A program made the translations under genes and the position numbers. DNA of 13,459 bases from Desulfobacteraceae bacterium (lineage in GTDB: Bacteria > Desulfobacterota > DSM-4660 > Desulfatiglandales > Desulfatiglandaceae), in contig JAUWPC010000051.1 in NCBI GenBank assembly GCA_030611815.1, forward strand, positions 1-13,459. Direction: 5' to 3'. The notes under the pieces were generated by a model. It saw only the letters and a program-made list of their open reading frames with translations, had not been told where the DNA came from and made no database searches. Each line of letters starts with the position of its first letter. The first letter of the stretch is position 1. Positions 1 through 7,629 of the stretch are shown here, in pieces.

Positions 1-252
1 GATATTGAGAAGGTTGTTAATGCTTACAGGGAGTACAGGGTAATAGAAAAATATTGTAGGCCGGTATCTTTAGATGAGATTCGCGGCAATGACTATAATC
101 TGAACATTACCAGATATATCGATATCACCGAAGAGGAAGAGACTATCGACGTTCAGGCGGTTCTCAAGGAATTAAAAGAGGTGAAAAAAGAGCGTTCCAA
201 TGTCGAGAGAAAGATGAACCAGTATTTAAAGAAATTGGGATTTCAGGTTTAA
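1..252 (+). CDS. hsdM: Type I restriction-modification methyltransferase subunit HsdM, C-terminal end (partial)
   Basis: Reading frame 1 is open from the first base to TAA at 250-252 and gives 83 residues. The segment with YNLNITRYID followed by an acidic stretch and ID.QAVLKEL is the characteristic C-terminal end of HsdM, the N6-adenine methyltransferase subunit of type I systems. The fragment ends in a basic helical tail that in this family packs against HsdS. The catalytic NPPF region would lie upstream of the window, so whether the gene is intact cannot be judged. The next gene starts two bases after this stop, so the two are almost certainly co-transcribed. Identification rests on motif recognition and on the hsdS gene downstream. 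Confidence 0.88.
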   Translation, partial: DIEKVVNAYREYRVIEKYCRPVSLDEIRGNDYNLNITRYIDITEEEETIDVQAVLKELKEVKKERSNVERKMNQYLKKLGFQV

Positions 253-254
253 GC

Positions 255-854
255 ATGTTTCGTGACCAAAAAGATGTGGAGACCATATTGAGCGCCTTGG
301 GAGAGCAATTAGAGGAGATCGCCAGTGAGCCACTTGAGCTCTTGGTATGCGGGGGCTCTGCCCTGAATGTCTTAGGCTTGGTTCAACGGGCCACCAAGGA
401 TGTGGATGTCCTGGCTTACGTCAATCGCAACACAGCGGGAGAAGTATCATTTATTAGTGCAGACCCCCTGAACGAAAAATTGATTACGGCATCCGAAAAG
501 GTCGCAAGGGATTTCAACCTGACCGAGGACTGGCTCAATGCAGGTCCTGCCTCAGCCACTGACCTTGGCCTGCCGGATGGCATTCTAAAAAGGGTAAAAA
601 CCAAACAGTATGGACAGAAACTGACCATTCACTTCATGGGTCGATATGATCAGATTCATTTTAAGCTCTATGCAGCAGTGGACCAGGGTGCCGGGAAACA
701 TTTTGATGACCTTTTGGCCCTCAACCCGACACCAGATGAACTGGAACAGGCGGCCCGCTGGAGCATGACCCATGATGTATCAGAAGGGTATCGACAAGTC
801 CTCAAGGATTTATTGAATCATATGGGATACAGCGATGTCGCAAAAAGGCTTTAG
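255..854 (+). CDS. Nucleotidyltransferase-fold protein (DUF6036/AbiEii-like), possible toxin-antitoxin component
   Basis: The 199-residue protein carries a minimal nucleotidyltransferase signature: GGS at residues 33-35 followed by TKDVDVL, with the paired acidic residues D49 and D51. This GGS...DxD arrangement is seen in DUF6036, MNT and AbiEii-type proteins, which transfer nucleotides to a protein or tRNA target. The rest is mixed alpha/beta with a helical C-terminus, a common length for this group. The ATG lies two bases after the hsdM stop. Its last 20 bases overlap the following winged-helix gene, so the pair is translationally coupled. Gene order and the DNA-binding partner suggest a type IV-like toxin-antitoxin pair, with this protein as the enzyme; that role is inferred. 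Confidence 0.72.
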   Translation: MFRDQKDVETILSALGEQLEEIASEPLELLVCGGSALNVLGLVQRATKDVDVLAYVNRNTAGEVSFISADPLNEKLITASEKVARDFNLTEDWLNAGPASATDLGLPDGILKRVKTKQYGQKLTIHFMGRYDQIHFKLYAAVDQGAGKHFDDLLALNPTPDELEQAARWSMTHDVSEGYRQVLKDLLNHMGYSDVAKRL

Positions 855-1878
855 AGATCTATTTCTTGAAAACATCCTAAATTTCCTCTGGCGCCAGTGG
901 TCTGCCTTAGGGGTGTTGGGTGAGGCCAGGACTCAAGATCCATGGGTTATCGATCCGGAGCCCATGCTTCTCTTTACCCTGCAAATGGGCCGTTACGACC
1001 CGAGGATCTTTGATGAAGTGATGGATTGGCTTGTTGTCAACGGATCATGGATTGATATACAACGGCTGCGTGGAATCTTGCGAGAAAAGGATGAAACAAC
1101 TAAGAATTTAACGGGCGCGGTGGCTGCGTTCCTTATGAGGGAGGCCGATGAGAGAAAATGGAAGAATCTGAGTCGGTCCTGCCGATCTCAGGAGTTTGAT
1201 GGTTCAGGCAACGGCCAACCCCTTTTTTGTGAAAAAGGTGGTAAGCCACATCCCATTTCCAATGAACCGGACCCGGACTTCCTTTCTTATGGATTTAATC
1301 GTCCTCAAATGAGACTACGTCGAATGACACGACAGGTTCCGATTACCTCTCACAATACCCTTCGCTTTTTATTGAGAGCTCTTTTTGGCCTGGGCTCGAG
1401 AGCGGAATGTCTGGTTTATCTGCTGACACATGATGGTGGTCACCCTTCTGAGGTGGCCAAGGCGATCGGCATCTCAGTCCGGGCAACCCAGGACGCACTT
1501 ATTGAACTCTCCAGATCAGGGCTTGTGCTTACCCGTATTTTGGGTAAACGGAAGATCGAATACTGGATCTCACACGAGAGATGGTGGGAGTTTTTATCCA
1601 GGGCAAGTATTACCGAAATCGAGAAGCCCGTCTGGATCGACTGGGTCGCTCTTTACTCTGCACTTTCTAAGGTTTGGGTTGCATTAAATGAAATCGGCAA
1701 AAAGGGAACAACGGATTACATGAGAAGCTCAAAACTGAGAGATTCTCTGGACTTGGTCGGCAGTGAATTCACAAGAAGCGGCCTTGACATTCCTCCTATT
1801 CCCGGAAGGGAAGTGAGACCGGAAGTATATGAGAAGGCATTTGAAGCCTTCATTATCAAGATTTTTGGGGCAGGGTAA
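835..1878 (+). CDS. Winged-helix DNA-binding protein, likely partner of the upstream nucleotidyltransferase
   Basis: The 347-residue protein has a winged helix-turn-helix at about residues 188-252: a helix around AECLVYLLTH, then HPSEVAKAIGISVRATQDAL as the HTH, then a wing with RILGKRKIEYWIS. This resembles MarR/ArsR-type readers. The N-terminal 180 residues and the C-terminal 95 residues are mostly helical and not recognised. The start overlaps the upstream gene by 20 bases, and the TAA shares its last A with the ATG of hsdS, so nucleotidyltransferase, wHTH and HsdS are chained by overlaps. It may repress the operon and neutralise the nucleotidyltransferase, as AbiEi does for AbiEii. The partner assignment rests on context only. 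Confidence 0.7.
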   Translation: MSQKGFRDLFLENILNFLWRQWSALGVLGEARTQDPWVIDPEPMLLFTLQMGRYDPRIFDEVMDWLVVNGSWIDIQRLRGILREKDETTKNLTGAVAAFLMREADERKWKNLSRSCRSQEFDGSGNGQPLFCEKGGKPHPISNEPDPDFLSYGFNRPQMRLRRMTRQVPITSHNTLRFLLRALFGLGSRAECLVYLLTHDGGHPSEVAKAIGISVRATQDALIELSRSGLVLTRILGKRKIEYWISHERWWEFLSRASITEIEKPVWIDWVALYSALSKVWVALNEIGKKGTTDYMRSSKLRDSLDLVGSEFTRSGLDIPPIPGREVRPEVYEKAFEAFIIKIFGAG

Positions 1879-2777
1879 TGGTGGAACAGGTAAGCAGTTT
1901 AAAAACAGGAGTTAAGTTTAAGGATACGCCTGCTGGAAAGGTACCAATAGATTGGCAGGTTGGAACATTCTCTGACATATCTGAAATAAATCCTAGAAGA
2001 ACGTTAAGGAAGGGAAGTGTTTATCCATTTGTTGAAATGGCAGCAGTGGATTCAGAATCACACAGGGTCAAATTCGTTCAAGCACGTGAATACAAAGGAA
2101 ACGGCGCCAAGTTCCAAAATGGGGACACTTTATTTGCTAGGATTACACCTTGTGTAGAAAATGGCAAAACTGCTTTTATTGACGTCATGAAAGAGAAACA
2201 TTTTGGCCACGGTTCTACTGAATTTATTGTTTTGGGACCCAAGGATATTGCGCATCCCAAATTCATATACTTTTGTACAAAATGGGACAAAGTTAGAAAT
2301 ATAGCAATAGCCAAAATGGAGGGAACATCTGGCAGGCAGCGAGTCCCCAGCAGGGTATTTACTGAAGATATTTTTATTCCTATACCACCAATTCCCGAAC
2401 AAAAAAAAATCGCCGATATTCTAACAACTGTAGACGATGCGATTGAGAAGACGACTCAGATTATCGACAAGATAAAAGAGCTGAAAAAAGGCCTGATGCA
2501 AAAACTTCTCACCCGCGGTATCGGGCATAAGAGATTTAAGAAGACCGAAATCGGGGAGACTCCGGTGGAGTGGGGCGTAGGAAACATATCAGATTATGGT
2601 GATATAATAACGGGCAATACACCAAGTACGAGTGTTCCACAATACTATGGTGGAGATATTCTCTCTTCAATCGATAACCAAATGGAAAAAGAGCTCAATC
2701 ACAGGGACCAGCTAAATCTATTGAAAAAAGGCCTAATGCAGGTATTGTTAACAGGAAGGCTACGTGTAACGGTGTGA
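1878..2777 (+). CDS. hsdS: Type I restriction specificity subunit HsdS with second target-recognition domain deleted
   Basis: HsdS normally holds two target-recognition domains (TRDs) separated by conserved helical spacers, in about 400 or more residues. Here there are 299. TRD1 starts at KVPIDWQVGTFSDI and runs to a conserved spacer containing IPPIPEQKKIADIL and KELKKGLMQKLLTRG. TRD2 begins normally (GETPVEWGVGNISDY, then TPSTSVPQYYGGDI), then jumps directly into the second conserved spacer, LSSIDNQMEKELNHRDQL, ending LKKGLMQVLLTGR. The body of TRD2 is missing but the frame is kept. GATATT occurs at the junction (2655-2660) and also in the first spacer (2415-2420), which suggests deletion at short homology. 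Half-size HsdS proteins can work as dimers, so some function is possible. The start overlaps the previous stop (TAATG). Confidence 0.88.
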   Translation: MVEQVSSLKTGVKFKDTPAGKVPIDWQVGTFSDISEINPRRTLRKGSVYPFVEMAAVDSESHRVKFVQAREYKGNGAKFQNGDTLFARITPCVENGKTAFIDVMKEKHFGHGSTEFIVLGPKDIAHPKFIYFCTKWDKVRNIAIAKMEGTSGRQRVPSRVFTEDIFIPIPPIPEQKKIADILTTVDDAIEKTTQIIDKIKELKKGLMQKLLTRGIGHKRFKKTEIGETPVEWGVGNISDYGDIITGNTPSTSVPQYYGGDILSSIDNQMEKELNHRDQLNLLKKGLMQVLLTGRLRVTV

Positions 2778-3151
2778 TTAATGTCCATCCAGTGATCAAT
2801 TTGTCATCTTCTGGAAGGCTGATCCTCACCAATCACCAACCACGCCCATAGGACGTGGTATGATGAAGCCCCCTCGAAGGGGGCTAAAAACATTGCAATT
2901 TCGTGAAGCATTGGTGTTACAATTTTGAGTTCTAAGGTAATCGAAACAGATGGTATGCCAAAATCCCAATGGTTTCCGATATCCAACATTTTAGTATCCA
3001 GCGCTTCGTGAACAGATTTGATGAAATGCCCTTCTCTGTATCCCGAATTCCTCCTTTTTGGGCCGGGATAAATCATTCACGCCGGAACGGTCGAACCTTT
3101 TGGGGTCGCACGGGCATAGCCCGTGGTTTAATTAAAGGCAAATTATGGATT
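2778..3151. other. Gene-free stretch with hairpins after hsdS
   Basis: I find no supported gene here. A 7-bp stem hairpin (AGCCCCC/GGGGGCT) lies at 2867-2885 and another (CACGGGC-ATA-GCCCGTG) at 3109-3125; neither is followed by a T run on either strand, so they are not convincing terminators. A 90-codon frame on the - strand (2804-3076) has protein-like composition, but it has no positioned ribosome-binding site and no family I recognise. It may be a relic. Confidence 0.5.
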
Positions 3152-3188
3152 CCCTCTCCCCTTGAGGGGAGAGGGTTAGGGTGTGGGG
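3152..3188 (+). repeat. Left hairpin inverted repeat flanking the DUF559 gene
   Basis: A perfect 10-bp stem CCCTCTCCCC (3152-3161) with loop TTGA pairs with GGGGAGAGGG (3166-3175) and is followed by an arm TTAGGGTGTGGGG. A related sequence in the opposite orientation lies on the other side of the DUF559 gene (3524-3566). If the GTG at 3181 is used as the start, the arm overlaps the beginning of the gene. Confidence 0.8.
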
Positions 3189-3195
3189 TAAAAAG

Positions 3196-3573
3196 ATGAG
3201 GCATATCGTGAGAAAACTTAGAAAAAACATGACCGATGCCGAGCAATTATTGTGGCGGCATCTTCGCGATCGACAATTGGGAGGATACAAATTTCGCCGC
3301 CAGCACCCTATTGGAACGTTCGTTGTGGATTTTGTCTGTTTGGAGAAAAAACTCGTTATTGAGGTAGATGGTGGCCAACATGCAAAGCAATTGGAGCCAG
3401 ATGTTAAACGCTCTGATTATTTAAAGGAAAAAGGCTATAGGGTCTTGCGGTTTTGGAACAATGAGGTTTTACAGGAAAGCGAGTCTGCTTTGAGTGTAAT
3501 CCTTTCGTCTCTGAATGAAGGACCCCCTCACCCCGGCCCTCTCCCCCAAAAGAGGGAGGAGAGGGAGATATGA
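3196..3573 (+). CDS. DUF559 domain protein (PD-(D/E)XK nuclease-like, Vsr-related fold)
   Basis: Numbered from the ATG at 3196 the protein has 125 residues; an in-frame GTG at 3181 would add five. It begins with the family's usual R.LRKNMTDAEQLLW helix and LGGYKFRRQHPIG, followed by a PD-(D/E)XK-like core: D45 in VVDFVC, E56-V-D58 in LVIEVDGGQH, then YRVLRFWNNEV. The family is predicted to cut DNA and resembles Vsr and very short patch endonucleases; a specific substrate is unknown. The last residues (PPHPGPLPQKREEREI) are encoded by the right hairpin repeat and are probably not part of the fold. The stop TGA overlaps the ATG of the hsdR stub. The gene sits exactly between inverted repeats inside an hsd operon, which suggests it arrived as a unit. 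Confidence 0.85.
   Translation: MRHIVRKLRKNMTDAEQLLWRHLRDRQLGGYKFRRQHPIGTFVVDFVCLEKKLVIEVDGGQHAKQLEPDVKRSDYLKEKGYRVLRFWNNEVLQESESALSVILSSLNEGPPHPGPLPQKREEREI
3524..3566 (-). repeat. Right hairpin inverted repeat flanking the DUF559 gene
   Basis: The arm CCCCTCACCCCGG is followed by a hairpin, CCCTCTCCCCC (3537-3547), pairing with GGGAGGAGAGGG (3555-3566). In reverse complement this matches the left repeat (hairpin, then a GGGTG.GGGG arm). It lies inside the 3' end of the DUF559 coding region and supplies its last residues. Confidence 0.78.
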
Positions 3574-3719
3574 GTAAGGAAATGAAACCACAATTCAACG
3601 AAGACACTCTTTCCGAACAGCCTGCCCTTGAGCAGCTACAACGACTCAAATATAGCTATATCCATGGGGGTGAGTTTGATCCTGAATTTAATGACAGGTG
3701 TGAGCGGCTGAACCCGTGA
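3570..3719 (+). pseudogene. hsdR: Truncated N-terminal stub of the type I restriction subunit HsdR
   Basis: A 49-codon frame starts at ATG 3570, overlapping the DUF559 stop as ATGA. It encodes FNEDTLSEQPALEQLQRL, then YSYIHGGEFDPEF and CERLNP before TGA. FxEDTLxExPxxExLxxLGYxYIHG is the very N-terminus of HsdR, the ATP-dependent translocase and nuclease subunit, normally about 1000 residues. The similarity ends about residue 45, where HsdR would continue with CERESxR..., and nothing in the following 83 bases before the SNF2 gene resembles the nuclease domain in any frame. This is the 5' stub of a deleted gene. Restriction by this locus is therefore lost unless HsdR is encoded elsewhere. Confidence 0.8.
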
Positions 3720-3802
3720 ACGCTTACGAACTTTAAATATTAGCTCATGAGGGCATGGATTATCCTCCTTAAAAATTATATGAAATACATGAGAATCAGC
3801 CC

Positions 3803-6490
3803 ATGCAGGAAATGTTGAACCAGGAACTGAATGTTGTTGTTATGCCGAACGGTTCGCTGCAGTTGGAATGGACGGATACGCAGGATGCCATAAACAAGAG
3901 CAGCAGACTGTTGCAGGAAGAGATATACAAACGTTTCCCCACCGATACCGGGTCATGGCTGTTGTTTTTGGGGTTTTGCGATCATCAGGCCCTGCTTTCC
4001 CCTTCTCTTGACTACTGGCGGAGTTTTGCCGGGGCCTATGTCAAGAGATTAAGCCGGACGCCTGACCTGGAAATCAGGCGTCATAGAGTGAAGATTCCGA
4101 TAGAAGCGGGTGAATTAAGGACGTATTTAGAGCGGGCCCCGCTGATGACTGGCTCGGAATACTTAAACATAGGATTGCTTGAGGCTGTTTGGGGTGAGTT
4201 AAACAATGCTTATATCCTTGCGATCAAATCCTATGACGGAACTGTCGAGGATTTCATCAGGACATACAGCCCCAATGTTCATCTTGTAGGCAGGATATTT
4301 TTTCATCTTGTGGAAAACAAGAGCGACGATTATCCGTTTGCATTCATGGCAACCTATTCCACCAGGCTGAACAGGCGAGGTCGGTCAAAACATCTTCCGC
4401 TCAAGCATGCGTTGCAGGAATATGAAAACGATAGTGAAAAGCTCTTGGAGCTTCTTGCAACAGTTCATATTGCTGCAAAAGAAAGCCCGCTGATATCTGA
4501 TCTTCTCGAAACCGGAGAACTGTTTCATCCGCTTGCCTGGACAGCAGAAGAGGCATATTTCTTTCTTAAGGAAATCCCTGTTTACGAAGAATCTGGTATT
4601 TTGTGCAGGATTCCAAACTGGTGGAAAGGGAATAGATCGAGTGTAAGCCTGAACTTCAGTGTTGGCGATTCCAAGCCCTCTTTTGTTGGCATGGATGCAA
4701 TTTTGAATTTCAATGCACAGTTGTTCCTCGGCGACACGCTGATTTCAGAAAAGGAAGCAAGACAACTACTGAATGAATCTGAGGGGCTGGCATTCATAAA
4801 AAACAGATGGGTAGCGGTAGATCAGGAAAAGTTGAAACAGACACTTGATGCCTATGAAAAGGCAAAAGAGCTGATGGACAAGAGAGGCCTGAGCCTGAGG
4901 GATGCCCTCCGGATGCAGCTTATGCCTGAAAAGTTAATAGGCATTGACAGGCAGGAGATAAATCAAGGCGTCTCAAATGGAAAATGGTTAAGATCGGTCA
5001 TGCAGAAACTGGTCCATCCCGATCTGATCACTTCGGTAAAACCTGGCAAGGCATTCAAGGCAAACCTTAGAAAGTATCAACAAAAAGGGTTAAACTGGCT
5101 CTATTTTTTGCATTCACTACAGTTTGGGGCCTGCCTGGCGGATGACATGGGCCTTGGAAAGACGGTCCAGGCGCTCGCATTTTTGGATAAGATCAAGTCT
5201 GATCTCAAGAAATCAGGAACACCCAACAAGGCCAGCCTGTTGATAATCCCGGCCTCCCTTATTTCCAACTGGGACAATGAGATCAAGCGCTTTTCCCCTG
5301 CCGTCAAGTATTATATCGCGCATCCTGCAGGAGATTTAAAGAAAAACGGCGGGTATGAGGATAATAAGTCATTAGATGCATTCGATCTTGTTATTACAAC
5401 ATATTCCTTGGTTCAAAGATACAAATGGCTCCAGTCCCATTCATGGAACTACGTCATACTTGATGAGGCCCAGGCCATCAAGAATCCTGGGACAAAACAG
5501 GCAAGGGCGATAAAAAATCTTACTTCCAACAACAGGATCATAATGACAGGGACCCCCATTGAAAACCGGCTGACAGACCTCTGGTCCTTGTTTGATTTCT
5601 TGAATCCCGGATTGTTAGGAAATATGAAAGAGTTCAAACGGTTTTCAAAAGGATTGAGCCAGGACCCCTCCGGCTATTCAAGGTTGCGCAAACTTATCAG
5701 CCCATATATTTTGAGGCGAATGAAAACCGATAAGTCGGTCATATCCGACCTCCCTGAAAAGGTGGAGATGAAAACATATGCTCCCTTAAGCAAAAAACAG
5801 GTCCTTTTATATAAAAACCTGGTTGTAGAGATAAAAGAAATAATCGCTAAAACAGAGGGGATCCAAAGAAAGGGGCTGATCCTCTCCTCCCTTATGAAAT
5901 TCAAACAGATCTGCAATCACCCGGACCAATACCTCGGGACAGGGGGATTTGAAGAAAAAGAGAGCGGTAAATTTTTGCGCCTCCGTGAGATATGTGAGAC
6001 AATATATGAGAAAAGAGAAAAGGCCCTGGTTTTTACCCAGTTTAAGGAGATGACAGAACCGCTTCACGATTTATTGGAACGTGTCTTTGATCGAAAAGGC
6101 TTGATCCTGCACGGGAGTGTGGCCGTGGGCAAAAGAAAGAAAATTATCGAGCAATTTCAAAGCCAGAGCTATGTGCCATTTATGGTGCTTTCCCTAAAGG
6201 CCGGGGGCATCGGATTGAATCTGACAGAAGCAAACCATGTGATTCATTTTGACCGGTGGTGGAATCCTGCAGTGGAAAACCAGGCAACCGACAGGGCGTT
6301 CAGAATTGGGCAGAAAAAAAATGTTATTGTGCACAAGTTTTTGACCAAAGGGACTGTGGAAGAGAGGATTGACAAGATGTTAGAAGAAAAATCCAAGTTG
6401 TCAGAGGACGTTATCGCCAGCGCAGGTGATGCATGGATAACCGAAATGAAAAATGATGAATTAATGGATCTTTTTAGCCTGGCATTATAA
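3803..6490 (+). CDS. SNF2-family DEAD/DEAH-box ATPase (bacterial YwqA/HelZ-like)
   Basis: This 895-residue protein has all SNF2 ATPase motifs. Motif I is DDMGLGKT at 447-454, Ia is LLIIPASLISNW, and II is DEAQ at 554-557. Motif III is TGTPIENRLTDLW from 582, IV is ALVFTQF, V is AGGIGLNLTEA, and VI is QATDRAFRIGQ at 827-837. Before the motor lies a long N-terminal region whose end (NAQLFLGDTLISEKEARQLL, then IKNRWVAVD, about 300-350) resembles the SNF2-associated domain found only in bacterial members. Such proteins use ATP to move on double-stranded DNA and remodel bound proteins; the substrate is unknown. No strong Shine-Dalgarno sequence precedes the ATG at 3803, and ATG 3812 is an alternative. 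The downstream SWIM gene starts 17 bases after the stop, as in the B. subtilis ywqA-ywqB pair. Confidence 0.93.
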   Translation: MQEMLNQELNVVVMPNGSLQLEWTDTQDAINKSSRLLQEEIYKRFPTDTGSWLLFLGFCDHQALLSPSLDYWRSFAGAYVKRLSRTPDLEIRRHRVKIPIEAGELRTYLERAPLMTGSEYLNIGLLEAVWGELNNAYILAIKSYDGTVEDFIRTYSPNVHLVGRIFFHLVENKSDDYPFAFMATYSTRLNRRGRSKHLPLKHALQEYENDSEKLLELLATVHIAAKESPLISDLLETGELFHPLAWTAEEAYFFLKEIPVYEESGILCRIPNWWKGNRSSVSLNFSVGDSKPSFVGMDAILNFNAQLFLGDTLISEKEARQLLNESEGLAFIKNRWVAVDQEKLKQTLDAYEKAKELMDKRGLSLRDALRMQLMPEKLIGIDRQEINQGVSNGKWLRSVMQKLVHPDLITSVKPGKAFKANLRKYQQKGLNWLYFLHSLQFGACLADDMGLGKTVQALAFLDKIKSDLKKSGTPNKASLLIIPASLISNWDNEIKRFSPAVKYYIAHPAGDLKKNGGYEDNKSLDAFDLVITTYSLVQRYKWLQSHSWNYVILDEAQAIKNPGTKQARAIKNLTSNNRIIMTGTPIENRLTDLWSLFDFLNPGLLGNMKEFKRFSKGLSQDPSGYSRLRKLISPYILRRMKTDKSVISDLPEKVEMKTYAPLSKKQVLLYKNLVVEIKEIIAKTEGIQRKGLILSSLMKFKQICNHPDQYLGTGGFEEKESGKFLRLREICETIYEKREKALVFTQFKEMTEPLHDLLERVFDRKGLILHGSVAVGKRKKIIEQFQSQSYVPFMVLSLKAGGIGLNLTEANHVIHFDRWWNPAVENQATDRAFRIGQKKNVIVHKFLTKGTVEERIDKMLEEKSKLSEDVIASAGDAWITEMKNDELMDLFSLAL

Positions 6491-6507
6491 GGGGGTAGGG
6501 GGTGATT

Positions 6508-7581
6508 ATGGGCTATTGGGGATATTATCCGCCTTATGTATCCGTTGCGGAGAAAAGAGCAAAAGCGGCCAGAAAACTAAAGCAGCTCAAAAAGAAAAAT
6601 CCTGATATCAAACCGGTTCTCATCGAGGGAACAAGGGCAATTGCCCGGTCGTGGTGGGGCAAGTCGTGGAACCGCAACCTCGAACGGTATGCAGACTATA
6701 GCAATCGTATCGGCCGTGGGCGGAGCTATGTGCGTCATGGAGCGGTGCTGGATTTACAGATAAATCGAGGCAAGGTTGAGTCTCTGGTCCAGGGCTCAAG
6801 GTCAAAACCCTATTCCGTCAATGTTAAGATAAAGGCTGTTAATAAAAAAATCTGGCAGGAGATCAAGGCCGCTTGCGGGGGGAAACTCGATTCCCTGCAG
6901 GAACTCCTGGCTGGAAAATTTCCGAAAGCATTAGGTGAAATCTTTATGGTACAGGGGAAGGGGCTGTTCCCCTCGCCAAAGGAGATAGAATTCAGTTGCA
7001 GTTGTCCCGACTGGGCCTATATGTGCAAGCATGTAGCTGCCACCCTGTATGGTATAGGCACAAGGCTTGATGAAGAACCCGGCCTGTTTTTCAAGCTCAG
7101 AAAAATCAAGATGAAAGATCTGGTAGCCCAGGCCGTGGAAGATAAGACCCGAAAGTTGCTCAAAAAGGCCAAAAAGAAAACGTCAAGGGTCATCGCTGAC
7201 TCCGATCTGGCCGATGTGTTCGGCATTGATATGGAAGAGGCTGTGGTCTCCAAAAAGAAAAAAACGAAAGCTGCAAAAAAAACGTCGAAAACCAAAAAGC
7301 CTTTGATCCTTGTATCCAAAAAATCCAAACCCACATCGGCAGTTGGCAAGTCCAGGAAGAAACCGGTGTCAAAAAAGGTCAAACCGGGGAAAAAAGTCAA
7401 ATCTCCATTTGACACGGTTGTAGGAATAGTCAGAAGAAGCAGAAAAGGCGTTACAGTCGCCATAATCAGGGAAAAAACAGGGTTTGATGACAAACAGATA
7501 AGGACTTTCATATACAAAGCAAAGAGACAGGGCAAAATTAAGAACTTGAAAAGAGGTGTTTATCTGTCCTCTAATATCTAA
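6508..7581 (+). CDS. SWIM zinc-finger protein with lysine-rich tail, partner of the SNF2 ATPase
   Basis: The start is taken at ATG 6508 because the purine-rich AGGGGG at 6497-6502 is correctly spaced for it; an in-frame GTG at 6502 lies inside that site. Numbering below is from the GTG. A SWIM finger CxCx6CxH spans C166, C168, C175 and H177, in the context FSCSCPDWAYMCKHVAATLY, and is expected to bind zinc and to mediate DNA or protein contact. N-terminal to it is RSYVRHGAVLDLQI..G.V.SLVQGSR, typical of bacterial SWIM partners of SNF2 ATPases. After about residue 215 comes a long linker rich in lysine and serine/threonine (histone-H1-like composition). A compact end (about 300-359) may be a small winged helix: DTVVGIVRRSRKGVTVAII, then FDDKQIRTFIYKAKRQGKI. 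It is co-transcribed with the ATPase gene. Confidence 0.88.
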   Translation: MGYWGYYPPYVSVAEKRAKAARKLKQLKKKNPDIKPVLIEGTRAIARSWWGKSWNRNLERYADYSNRIGRGRSYVRHGAVLDLQINRGKVESLVQGSRSKPYSVNVKIKAVNKKIWQEIKAACGGKLDSLQELLAGKFPKALGEIFMVQGKGLFPSPKEIEFSCSCPDWAYMCKHVAATLYGIGTRLDEEPGLFFKLRKIKMKDLVAQAVEDKTRKLLKKAKKKTSRVIADSDLADVFGIDMEEAVVSKKKKTKAAKKTSKTKKPLILVSKKSKPTSAVGKSRKKPVSKKVKPGKKVKSPFDTVVGIVRRSRKGVTVAIIREKTGFDDKQIRTFIYKAKRQGKIKNLKRGVYLSSNI

Positions 7582-7629
7582 TCTAAATAGGTAAGAGTCG
7601 CACCAGGGCGTGCCCGAAATCCATCACCA

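Noticed and set aside
2867..2885. Rho-independent terminator after hsdS
   Set aside because: The stem is good, but A5 rather than a T run follows on the + strand and there is no T run on the - strand.
7017..7535. 172-codon frame opposite the SWIM gene
   Set aside because: It is the complement of the lysine-rich linker and yields a Phe/Leu-rich product; the + strand gene is well supported.
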